Shown piece by piece: positions 21,978-28,301 of a stretch of DNA of 28,301 bases; within the stretch, counting starts at the first letter, position 1; every line of letters starts with the position of its first letter. The DNA is from Pseudomonadota bacterium. Its GTDB lineage: Bacteria > Pseudomonadota > Gammaproteobacteria > Xanthomonadales > Xanthomonadaceae. Below the pieces are notes generated by a model. It worked only from the letters and a program-made list of their open reading frames with translations, made no database searches and had not been told where the DNA came from. The translations under genes were made by a program, and so were the position numbers. The stretch spans positions 1 to 28,301 of the forward strand of contig JANXZP010000205.1 of NCBI GenBank assembly GCA_025355485.1, read 5' to 3'.

Positions 21978-23344
21978 CGCTGTCTTCCCCGCAGCGAGAT
22001 GCGTTCGATCTTCCACTGCGCGTCGACCGACGCGGCCTCGATCACGATATTGCCGCGGACATGTCGCGCGTATGGATGCCCTCGTCGTCGCACGCGCGCA
22101 TCGAACGTGCCGGTACCGACGGCGTGCCCGTCCTGCGCACGCCAGCTCAGCGTACCCATGCGTAGGCGCCTCGAGCGCGTCTGTCGGAACAGGCTTCGGT
22201 ATTCGCTCGCGATCGTCGCGATGCCACCGCGATCATCGACGGCGTCGGACGCGAACAGTCGCATCAACTGCTCGAGATTTCCCTGTCCATACGCCGCGGC
22301 TAGTCGATCCGGGATCATCGTGTAAGCGCGATCCGCGTCGGCCTGATCCGCGCTGGCCTGATCCGCATTGGTCAGATCCGCCTCGGATCGATCGGCAGTC
22401 GCGTGATCGACTGAATCCTGTGCAGGATCGGGCAATGCGGTCGCGCGACGCACCACGCGCTGCGGTGCGGCGGCCGTCGAATTGCCGGTGCTCATGGATA
22501 CCCACGGCACGGCATGCGCAGGCGGCACTGGGTCGGCGTCCGCACTCTCGCTTGCCCGGGCATCCGGCCGCGCGATCGGCGCACTCGCGTCGACCGCATG
22601 CGTCGTCGCGTCGACGATGCGTTGCGACGGAACCATCATCGATGCCTGTGCGGCCGGACTGCGCGTGAGCCCGTGGGCATCGGTGCGAAGGCTGCGCAGC
22701 GTTGCGACATTCGCTTCACCGGTTTGATTCAGCCAGTGCCAACCCGCGAGCGAACCGCCTGCGAGCAGCGCCAATCCACCCAGCACGAACACCGGAAGAT
22801 GGCGAACGGTACGCGGCGAAAGTGGTGGTCGCTGCGGGATTCTCGACGCGGATGCGTGGCGATGGGCCGATAGCGAGGTAGCGGAACCAACCGGCTGCGC
22901 GGCTTGCTGCGCGCGTTGCCGGTCGTAGGCGAGACGTCGCTCACCGGAACGCAGGACATGCCATGCGCGGTTCACGCGTTGTGCATCGGCTTCGCCCGTA
23001 CGATCCGGATCGCGGTCCGGATGCAGCCAGCGCATGAGCCAGCGATAGTGCTCCTTCAATGCTTCCTCGCTCGCATCGGCGCGCACGCCCAGCAAGCGGT
23101 AATGGTCCGCGTCCGCATCGAACAGCACCTGTCGCAGATACATCACGGCCGCGTCGGTGAGCTTGCGTACCGACACCGAGGTGCGCGCAGCGGCATCCTC
23201 GATCGCCTGGCGATCGCCCGCGGCGATGCGGATCAGCAGCAGTACTGCATCCGGCAACGGACGCCTGCGCAGCAATGCCAGCGCCCCGGGTTTGGCATGC
23301 AGTTCCAGCGCATGCCCCAGCGCGTCGGCGCCGTTACCGGTCAT
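21974..23344 (-). CDS. Membrane J-domain protein with a C-terminal NTF2/SnoaL-like domain
   Basis: A 456-residue protein. Residues 1-75 form a helical region rich in Leu and Ala with no recognised family. A DnaJ domain follows (about 79-141): HYRLLGVRADASEEALKEHY, the HPD triad at 108-110 in WLHPDRDPDR, and VNRAWHVLRSGERRLAYD. One membrane helix lies at about 184-205, then a long Ala/Asp/Pro-rich linker containing five ADxxx repeats (317-341), then a compact C-terminal domain (about 345-452) with the size and pattern of NTF2/SnoaL-like folds. The J domain would be cytoplasmic and call DnaK; the C-terminus would be periplasmic. A J protein is not a usual part of a Wzx/Wzy operon, and no specific client is known; a role with the BY-kinase just upstream is inference. 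The start ATG 23344 overlaps the stop of the preceding micro-ORF (ATGA). Confidence 0.78.
   Translation of the reverse strand: MTGNGADALGHALELHAKPGALALLRRRPLPDAVLLLIRIAAGDRQAIEDAAARTSVSVRKLTDAAVMYLRQVLFDADADHYRLLGVRADASEEALKEHYRWLMRWLHPDRDPDRTGEADAQRVNRAWHVLRSGERRLAYDRQRAQQAAQPVGSATSLSAHRHASASRIPQRPPLSPRTVRHLPVFVLGGLALLAGGSLAGWHWLNQTGEANVATLRSLRTDAHGLTRSPAAQASMMVPSQRIVDATTHAVDASAPIARPDARASESADADPVPPAHAVPWVSMSTGNSTAAAPQRVVRRATALPDPAQDSVDHATADRSEADLTNADQASADQADADRAYTMIPDRLAAAYGQGNLEQLMRLFASDAVDDRGGIATIASEYRSLFRQTRSRRLRMGTLSWRAQDGHAVGTGTFDARVRRRGHPYARHVRGNIVIEAASVDAQWKIERISLRGRQR
22322..22396 (-). repeat. Five 15-bp tandem repeats encoding ADxxx pentapeptides
   Basis: Five consecutive 15-base units in the J-domain gene encode Ala-Asp at residues 317, 322, 327, 332 and 337, giving ADRSE-ADLTN-ADQAS-ADQAD, then ADRAY. 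DNA units resemble TGATCCGCnnTGGnC on the plus strand, with differences mostly at the middle bases. They sit in the flexible linker between the membrane helix and the C-terminal domain. The pattern echoes the A(D/N)LXX pentapeptide fold but is too short to form that helix reliably. Confidence 0.75.
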
Positions 23345-23421
23345 TGCCGCGTGAGCTTGGACGCGCTTTCACCATAAGCGCGGTAGTCGTAGCTGCTATA
23401 GCTGTAGTCGTTACCGATCAT
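23341..23421 (-). CDS. Micro-ORF C: 26-residue Tyr-rich copy of the Wzc tail
   Basis: ATG at 23421 overlaps the stop of micro-ORF B (ATGA) and the frame ends with TGA at 23343-23341, which in turn overlaps the J-domain start. The 26-residue peptide begins MIGNDYSYSSYDYRAYGESA and ends SKLTRQ, so it aligns with the last 25 residues of Wzc and keeps five tyrosines. No Shine-Dalgarno is visible; translation would rely on reinitiation. Differences from Wzc include several silent changes (GCC/GCT, GGC/GGT, ACA/ACG, CGC/CGG). It may be a free phosphotyrosine-acceptor peptide or a neutral remnant of duplication. Confidence 0.5.
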   Translation of the reverse strand: MIGNDYSYSSYDYRAYGESASKLTRQ

Positions 23422-23492
23422 TGCTGCGTGAGCTTGGGCGCGCTTTCACCATATGCGCAGTCGTCGTAGCCGCTGTAGCCGATACCGATCAT
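23418..23492 (-). CDS. Micro-ORF B: 24-residue Tyr-containing copy of the Wzc tail
   Basis: ATG at 23492 overlaps the wzc stop (ATGA) and the frame runs to TGA at 23420-23418. The 24-residue peptide begins MIGIGYSGYDDCAYGESA and ends PKLTQQ. It matches the C-terminal tail of Wzc with one residue deleted and keeps three tyrosines; DDC replaces the central YYYA part. As in copy C, many differences are at third codon positions and the length change is a multiple of three. Translation would depend on coupling to wzc. It is too short for routine gene callers. Confidence 0.5.
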   Translation of the reverse strand: MIGIGYSGYDDCAYGESAPKLTQQ

Positions 23493-25762
23493 TGGCGTGT
23501 GAGCTTCGGTGTGCCTTCGCCATAGGCGTAGTAATAGTCGTAGCCGCTGTAGCCGTAGCCGCCCATGTGCGCATCGCACTTGGTCAGCAGGGCGCCAAGG
23601 ATGTGCGCGTGCGCTGAACGAAGACGCTTGACCGAACCGCGTGCGACCTCGCGGCGGGTGCGGCCGGCATCGACGATCAGCAGCGTGCCCTTGGCGATAT
23701 GCGACAGGATCGGCGCATCGGCAATCCCCATCGTCGGCGGGCCATCGATGATGATCTGGTCGTACTTGGTCATCGCAACGGTGAGTAGCGCGAGCATCTT
23801 CGGACCGGACAATAGCTCGGCTGGATTCGGAGGCAGCGGACCCGATGTCATCACATCCAGATTCGCCTCATCCTGCTGCCTGATCACGTCCTGCGGCTTG
23901 GCCGCGCCAGTAAGGCAATTGCTCAGGCCGTTGCCGTTGTCGAGGCCGAGGGTGCGATGCAGCGACGGGTTGCGCAGGTCGGCATCGATCAGCAGTACAC
24001 GCTTTCCGAGCTGGGCGAAGTTGTGCGCCAGCGTGAGCGCGGTGGTGGACTTGCCCTCGTTCGGCACCGAACTGGTGACGAGCAGCGTGCGCGGCACCCC
24101 GGATGCGGTCGAGAACTGCAACGCCGTTCGCACCGATCGGTAAGCTTCAGCGAATGCCGAACGTGGATTCTCCAGCGCCTGTCGCGGGGTGAGGTCGCTG
24201 AGTTTCGGAATGATCCCGAGCACCGCCAGACCGAGCAGTTTCTCGACATCCTCGGAGGTTTTCACGGTGTCGTCGAGGTATTCGAATACCAGCGCTAGCA
24301 TCACGCCCAATGCCAATCCGAAGAACGTCGCCAGCATCAGGTTGAACCGCAGGTCCGGCTTGTACGGGCCTTCCGGCACATCGGCGCGATCGACCATGCT
24401 CATGTTGTTGGTGGTCACGCCGCCCGCGACGCCGATTTCCTTGTAGCGCTGCAACAGCCCGTCGTAGAGCTGGCGGTTGGTATCGACCTCGCGCTTTAGC
24501 ACGTTGTACCGGATGCTGCGGGTCTGCTGGTCGAGCACTTCGGTCTTGAGCACGTCCATCTGCTTTTGCAGCATCGCTTCCTGCGACTGGGTGGCCTCGT
24601 ATTCCGAGCGCACGGACGCCTTGACGTTGCCGACCTCGGTCTGGATCTGCTTGTCGATCTCGTCGATCTGGCCCTTGAGCTGCAGCATCTGCGGGAACGC
24701 GGGCTTGTAGACGCCCAACTTCTCCTGGTACTGCGCCATCAGCGTGGCGCGGTTCTGCCGCAAGGTGCCGATGATCGAGCTGCCCAGCATGTCGGCTGGC
24801 AATGCGGTACCTGTTGCGGCGGAAGCCTGGTTCCAACGCGCCTGCGCGCGGATACGCTGATCCCGCACAGCGGAAAGCTGGGTATTCAGCGACGTCAGGT
24901 CTTGTGCTGCGAGCGAGGTGCCATCACTGCCGGAAAAAATCTTTTCCTTCTGCGCGACCGCGACCAGCTGCGCCTCGGACTCCTCGAGTTTTTGCTTGAT
25001 CTGCTGCAGGCGGCTTTCGAGATATTGGCGTGCGTACGCGGTGGAGTTGAAGCCACGTTCGAGATTGGATGCCATGAAATTCTCGGCGACCGCATTGGCC
25101 ACCCGTGCCGCCAACTGCGGGTTCGGGCTGTCGAAGTTGATCCGCACCAGGCGCGATTCCATGATCGGCTCGATCGAGAGATGTGCGCTCACGAAACCAC
25201 CCAGTCCCTTCGAATCCTGCACCGGGGCGGGTGACCGAGTTGCGGTTGCGGTCGTGCTCCCGTGACGCAACAACCCGAACAGCTTCGACAACGCGGACAC
25301 GTGCTGCAGGTGCAGGTAGTCCGCATCACTGGCGAGGTTCAATCCGCGCGCGACCCGCTCGGCCAGCGCGTTGCTCCTGAGCAATTCGTACTGGGTCTTG
25401 TAGAAGTCGTCCGAACTCGATTCGACCGGCGCCATGCCCTGCACTTCCACCACCTTGATGGTGTCGCGGTCGATCTCGATCGTGGTCGTGGCACGGTAGA
25501 TCGGCGTCATCAGCAAGGTAGCGACCAGCACGCTGACGAACACGATGGCCAGCGCGGCCAGCACCGTCCATTTGTGTTTCAGGATCACCTGCCAGTACTG
25601 GCGAAGGTTGATTTCGTCCTGGTCGGACTGCTCGCCATCGCGCGGATCCAGCGCGACCGGCAGCACCGTGCGCGTCGCGATCGGCGCCACTGGATGTTGC
25701 GCCTGGGCGATCGGGAATCGATCGTCCTGCGGCTGGCCGGTGATGTGTTCGTCTTCCTGCAT
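23489..25762 (-). CDS. wzc: Wzc-type polysaccharide copolymerase and BY-kinase
   Basis: A 757-residue inner-membrane protein that controls chain length and export by cycles of tyrosine autophosphorylation. Residues 52-120 hold the Wzz domain with the first membrane helix (about 66-85). A long coiled-coil periplasmic region follows (about 245-445), then the GNVR-type end and second helix (about 474-494). The cytoplasmic kinase has Walker A SSVPNEGKSTTA (564-575, Lys571), Walker A' LLIDADLRNPS (590-600) and Walker B IIIDGPP (670-676). Seven tyrosines cluster in the C-terminal tail between residues 736 and 747 (Y736, Y738, Y741, Y743, Y744, Y745, Y747), followed by KLTRQ. It lies 30 bases downstream of wza. 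No Wzb phosphatase gene is seen in the window. The 3' end is tandemly duplicated downstream. Confidence 0.95.
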   Translation of the reverse strand: MQEDEHITGQPQDDRFPIAQAQHPVAPIATRTVLPVALDPRDGEQSDQDEINLRQYWQVILKHKWTVLAALAIVFVSVLVATLLMTPIYRATTTIEIDRDTIKVVEVQGMAPVESSSDDFYKTQYELLRSNALAERVARGLNLASDADYLHLQHVSALSKLFGLLRHGSTTATATRSPAPVQDSKGLGGFVSAHLSIEPIMESRLVRINFDSPNPQLAARVANAVAENFMASNLERGFNSTAYARQYLESRLQQIKQKLEESEAQLVAVAQKEKIFSGSDGTSLAAQDLTSLNTQLSAVRDQRIRAQARWNQASAATGTALPADMLGSSIIGTLRQNRATLMAQYQEKLGVYKPAFPQMLQLKGQIDEIDKQIQTEVGNVKASVRSEYEATQSQEAMLQKQMDVLKTEVLDQQTRSIRYNVLKREVDTNRQLYDGLLQRYKEIGVAGGVTTNNMSMVDRADVPEGPYKPDLRFNLMLATFFGLALGVMLALVFEYLDDTVKTSEDVEKLLGLAVLGIIPKLSDLTPRQALENPRSAFAEAYRSVRTALQFSTASGVPRTLLVTSSVPNEGKSTTALTLAHNFAQLGKRVLLIDADLRNPSLHRTLGLDNGNGLSNCLTGAAKPQDVIRQQDEANLDVMTSGPLPPNPAELLSGPKMLALLTVAMTKYDQIIIDGPPTMGIADAPILSHIAKGTLLIVDAGRTRREVARGSVKRLRSAHAHILGALLTKCDAHMGGYGYSGYDYYYAYGEGTPKLTRQ

Positions 25763-25792
25763 GGGGATTGCGCTGCCTTGGTATGGTATCGA

Positions 25793-26515
25793 TCAGAACG
25801 GATGGAAGATGCCGAGCAGCGGCACCGCCTGGAAAATGCGCCGCATCGCGCTCTTGGAACCGGAAATATCCACGACCACGATATCGTCGCCGTAGATCTG
25901 CGGATCCTCGGCGGCGCCGTGGCGGATTTTCTCCAGATCGAACACTGCGGCCATTTTCTGGCCCTTGATGACGCGGAACACGACCAGCGCGTGCGGATCG
26001 CCGAGCTCGTCCAGGCCACCGGCGGTGGCGATGACCTGCAACAGCGACGTGCGTCCGGTGATCGGGAAAATCCCGGACTTCTTCACCGCGCCTTCGACGG
26101 TCACGCGCTGGCTGGTGAACTCCTTGATGAAAACCGTGACCTGCGGCGATTGCAGGTAATTGGCCGACAGCTTTGCGGCGATATCCTGCTCGAGCATCTG
26201 GATGGTCTTGCCGCCGGCCTGGATGCTGCCGATCAACGGCAGCGAGATGTTGCCGCCGGTGTTGACCCGCACATCCTGGTTCAACTCGGGCACGCCGAAT
26301 ACGCTGATCGTCAGCAGGTCCTGCGGGCCGATCCGGTATTCGGACACGCCTTCGTATGCACCGCTGGCACTGGTCGTGTCCGGCGCAGGCAAGCCGCCCT
26401 CGCTGGCGACGACGTGCGTGCTGCCTGGCGTCAACGCCTGCTGGGTCGCGCACGATGCGAGCAACATGCAGGCGAGCAGCGCGGCGAAACAGATACGAAA
26501 ACTCAAGAAGCGCAT
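25793..26515 (-). CDS. wza: Wza-like polysaccharide export lipoprotein (short form)
   Basis: A 240-residue outer-membrane export protein precursor. The signal sequence MRFLSFRICFAALLACMLLA ends in the lipobox LASC with acylated Cys22. The poly-export domain spans about 58-131 (YRIGPQDLLTISVFGVPELN, VRVNTGGNISLPLIGSIQAG) and one SLBB domain about 136-215 (VTVEGAVKKSGIFPI, LLQVIATAGGLDE). It lacks the further SLBB domain and C-terminal transmembrane helix of E. coli Wza (about 380 residues), as in many EPS-type homologues. It should form or gate the outer-membrane channel with Wzc. Start ATG 26515 is preferred because AGGA lies eight bases upstream and it directly precedes the signal peptide; the frame stays open to 26587 without a ribosome site. 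Confidence 0.92.
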   Translation of the reverse strand: MRFLSFRICFAALLACMLLASCATQQALTPGSTHVVASEGGLPAPDTTSASGAYEGVSEYRIGPQDLLTISVFGVPELNQDVRVNTGGNISLPLIGSIQAGGKTIQMLEQDIAAKLSANYLQSPQVTVFIKEFTSQRVTVEGAVKKSGIFPITGRTSLLQVIATAGGLDELGDPHALVVFRVIKGQKMAAVFDLEKIRHGAAEDPQIYGDDIVVVDISGSKSAMRRIFQAVPLLGIFHPF

Positions 26516-26585
26516 GCGTGATTTCCTGTAGCGAACGGACGGCTCAAACATCCGGTCCCGGAAGCCGGAATCGATGCAGTCGTGC

Positions 26586-26603
26586 ATTTTACCGCCTGAA
26601 GGC
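26586..26603 (-). promoter_or_regulatory. Candidate -10 and short hairpin upstream of wza
   Basis: The 131-base gap between the glutamate-synthase-like gene and wza carries TAAAAT on the minus strand (26591-26586), five of six bases of a -10 box, about 70 nt before the wza start. Just upstream is the small inverted repeat CGCCTTCAGGCG (26603-26592). No good -35 is found 15-18 bases upstream, so either an activator is needed or the box is chance. This is the only sizeable gap before the export genes, so the main operon promoter is expected here. Confidence 0.3.
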
Positions 26604-26646
26604 GCGGGAAGCTCGTTTTTCGCTGCAATCGTGGGCGGATCAGCGA

Positions 26647-28287
26647 TCAGACCAGCTTGCTGCCACGCAATGCGCGCACTTGCGACGGCGGGACGAAGGA
26701 GTCCGCGCGTGCTTCGTCCCAGAACACACGGTACGCCGGATGCTCCGGAAGTTCGCCGGCCAACAGCTCGCCCGGCTTCATGAAGCGATGCAGGGTCGCG
26801 AGCGACCGCACCTCGGTCGCGGACACGCGACGGATGACGTGCTCGGGGCCGAGTTCGTCCGGATGATCCAGGCCGGCCGCGGCAAGCAATTCCTTGAACG
26901 CCATCATCGTGTTCTCGTGGAAGTGGAACACCCGAGTCGCCTTGTCTTCGGGTACCAGCGCTTTCTGCCGCGACGCATTCTGGGTGGTCACGCCGGTCGG
27001 GCAGCGATCAGTGTGGCAACTCAGCGACTGGATGCAGCCGAGCGCGAACATGTAGCCGCGTGCGGCGTTACACCAATCCGCACCCAGCGCGAGCGTTCGC
27101 ACGATGTCGAACGCGGTCACGACCTTGCCGGCTGCACCGACGCGGATGTGCTGGCGCAGATTGAGTCCAACCAGGGTGTTGTGCACCAGCAGCAGCGCCT
27201 CGCGCAGCGGCGCGCCGACGTGATCGGTAAACTCCAGCGGCGCCGCGCCGGTACCGCCTTCACCGCCATCGACGACGATGAAGTCCGGCAGGATCCCGGT
27301 GTCCACCATCGCCTTGGCGATGCCGAACCATTCCCACGGGTGGCCGACTGCGAGCTTGAACCCGGTCGGCTTGCCGCCCGACAGGTTGCGCAGTCGGTCG
27401 ACGAATTGCAGCAACTCGATCGGTGTCGCAAATGCCGAATGCCGCGATGGCGAAACGCAATCCACACCGATCGGCACGCCGCGCGCAGCGGAAATTTCCG
27501 GAGAGACCTTGACTCCGGGCAGCACGCCGCCATGGCCCGGCTTGGCACCCTGCGAAAGCTTCACCTCGATCATCTTCACCTGCTCGGTGCAGGCGTTGGC
27601 GATGAACTTGTCCTCGTTGAACCGGCCCTCGTCGTCGCGGCAGCCGAAATAGCCGGAACCGATTTCCCAAACCAGGTCGCCGCCGCATTCGCGATGGTAT
27701 TGCGAGATCGAACCTTCACCGGTGTCGTGATAGAAACCGCCGCGCTTCGCGCCCATGTTCAACGCGCGGATCGCATTCGCCGACAACGCGCCGAAGCTCA
27801 TCGCCGAAATGTTGAACACGCTGGCCGAATACGGTTTTGCCCTGCCCTCGCCGATGACGATGCGGAAATCGTGCGACTTCAGCACGGTCGGCATCAGCGA
27901 ATGGTTCAGCCATTCGTAGTCGTCGCCGTACACATCGAGCTGGGTTCCGAACGGGCGCTTGTCGAGCACGTTCTTGGCGCGCTGGTACACCAGCGCACGC
28001 TGCGCGCGCGAGAACGGATTCTCTTCGGTGTCGCGCTCGATAAAGTATTGACGGATTTCCGGCCCGATCGATTCGAGGAAATAGCGGAAATGCGCGAGCA
28101 CCGGATAATTGCGGCTGACCGCATGGCGCTTCTGCGCAAGGTCGTGTATGCCGATCGCCGCCAGCACGCCGAACGCCAGCGCCGCGTAGATCCAATCGCG
28201 ATCAAGCCAGTACGCCGCCGCGCAGGACAGCGCGAACAGCGCGACGCACGCCGCGAATCCCCACAACCGTTCCGGCAACAGATTCAT
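26647..28287 (-). CDS. FMN-binding glutamate synthase family protein, membrane-anchored
   Basis: A 546-residue protein related to the central FMN/synthase domain of glutamate synthase but lacking the amidotransferase domain. Two hydrophobic N-terminal helices (about 9-27 and 32-48) predict membrane anchoring. The core has SAMSFGALSANAIRALNMGA, KPGHGGVLPGVKVSPEI and VVDGGEGGTGAAPLEF (FMN phosphate loop), and a [3Fe-4S]-type cysteine set Cys418, Cys424 and Cys429 in GCIQSLSCHTDRCPTGV. It probably performs a flavin-dependent redox reaction; stand-alone members have no firmly known substrate. Start ATG 28287 follows GAGGGGG at a good distance. It points toward wza but is separated by 131 bases, so it is most likely a conserved flanking gene, not part of the EPS machine. 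Confidence 0.9.
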   Translation of the reverse strand: MNLLPERLWGFAACVALFALSCAAAYWLDRDWIYAALAFGVLAAIGIHDLAQKRHAVSRNYPVLAHFRYFLESIGPEIRQYFIERDTEENPFSRAQRALVYQRAKNVLDKRPFGTQLDVYGDDYEWLNHSLMPTVLKSHDFRIVIGEGRAKPYSASVFNISAMSFGALSANAIRALNMGAKRGGFYHDTGEGSISQYHRECGGDLVWEIGSGYFGCRDDEGRFNEDKFIANACTEQVKMIEVKLSQGAKPGHGGVLPGVKVSPEISAARGVPIGVDCVSPSRHSAFATPIELLQFVDRLRNLSGGKPTGFKLAVGHPWEWFGIAKAMVDTGILPDFIVVDGGEGGTGAAPLEFTDHVGAPLREALLLVHNTLVGLNLRQHIRVGAAGKVVTAFDIVRTLALGADWCNAARGYMFALGCIQSLSCHTDRCPTGVTTQNASRQKALVPEDKATRVFHFHENTMMAFKELLAAAGLDHPDELGPEHVIRRVSATEVRSLATLHRFMKPGELLAGELPEHPAYRVFWDEARADSFVPPSQVRALRGSKLV

Positions 28288-28301
28288 CGCGCACCCCCTC
28301 G

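Larger units (their letters stand above)
23341..23566 (-). repeat. Three tandem copies of the wzc 3' end (71-78 bp units)
   Basis: Unit A is the true wzc tail from Met733 to its stop (23566-23489), unit B is 23492-23418 and unit C is 23421-23341. Successive stops are 71 and 77 bases apart because each unit overlaps the next by four bases. All three contain the GAAnGCnC(G/C)..AAGCTCAC core on the minus strand and end CAATGA. B and C share GGTGAAAGCGCG and ACG against GGCGAAGGCACA and ACA in A, so a second duplication probably came from B or C. Each unit starts with ATG and remains open, and the downstream J gene starts in the same way. Confidence 0.85.

Noticed and set aside
22322..22396. Pentapeptide-repeat domain in the J protein
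   Set aside because: Only five units with few Leu/Phe at the central position; more likely a flexible acidic linker, so it is reported as a repeat, not a domain.
23341..23566. The tail copies as a CRISPR-like or intergenic repeat array
   Set aside because: The units are directly adjoining, overlap by stop/start codons and are coding; there are no spacers.
23341..23566. Simple frameshift or stop mutation shortening an originally longer Wzc tail
   Set aside because: The copies are not in the Wzc frame and each starts with its own ATG over the previous stop; three similar complete tails cannot arise from a single frameshift.
25793..26587. Longer Wza starting at 26587
   Set aside because: It would put 24 charged residues before the lipoprotein signal peptide; the ATG at 26515 has a ribosome site and gives a normal signal sequence.

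Overview
The window is GC-rich bacterial DNA. The gene families and a CCA-encoding tRNA-Val point to a gammaproteobacterium, probably of the Xanthomonadales (Rhodanobacteraceae-like). That placement is an inference, because no 16S or other marker gene is present. Nearly everything from base 848 to the end is on the minus strand and is one large exopolysaccharide (EPS) or capsule locus of the Wzx/Wzy/Wza/Wzc type. It is flanked by a membrane-anchored glutamate-synthase-like flavoprotein on the upstream side (right edge) and by tRNA-Val(CAC) and a TPR protein on the downstream side (left edge).

Transcription runs right to left. First come the export genes: a short Wza-type lipoprotein (25793-26515) and a Wzc-type copolymerase/BY-kinase (23489-25762). 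Two tiny ORFs that duplicate the tyrosine-rich Wzc tail follow (23418-23492, 23341-23421). Next are a membrane J-domain protein (21974-23344), a TPR membrane protein (21135-21977) and an O-antigen polymerase/ligase-type protein (19656-21098). Precursor and modification genes come next: a UDP-HexNAc 6-dehydrogenase (18283-19560), an acyltransferase-3 (17039-18265) and a UDP-uronate 4-epimerase-like enzyme (15911-16921). The epimerase heads a six-gene block in which every junction overlaps: epimerase, Wzx flippase, GT2, hexapeptide acetyltransferase, GT2, GT4 (16921 down to 10832).

Beyond it lie a second GT4 overlapping an RmlD-like reductase, an AsnB-type amidotransferase, a large membrane protein that may be a second polymerase, a DUF3473-type polysaccharide deacetylase overlapping a methyltransferase, a third GT4, and finally a WecA/MraY-type sugar-phosphate transferase that probably starts the repeat unit.

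Together these genes predict a Wzy-dependent heteropolysaccharide: WecA-type initiation on undecaprenyl phosphate, five recognisable glycosyltransferases, and N-acetylhexosaminuronic acid made by the dehydrogenase and epimerase. The sugar may be amidated by the AsnB homologue and further decorated by O-acylation, methylation and N-deacetylation. Wzx, Wzy, Wzc and Wza would then handle flipping, polymerisation and export. No Wzb phosphatase, exosortase or outer-membrane porin other than the short Wza is seen.

The most unusual part is the wzc/J-domain junction. The last 25 codons of the kinase, carrying its tyrosine cluster, have been tandemly duplicated twice. Each copy is an intact ATGA-coupled micro-ORF, and the unit lengths (78, 75 and 81 nt from ATG through stop) differ only by multiples of three. 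The J-domain and TPR membrane proteins that follow are not standard parts of an EPS machine.
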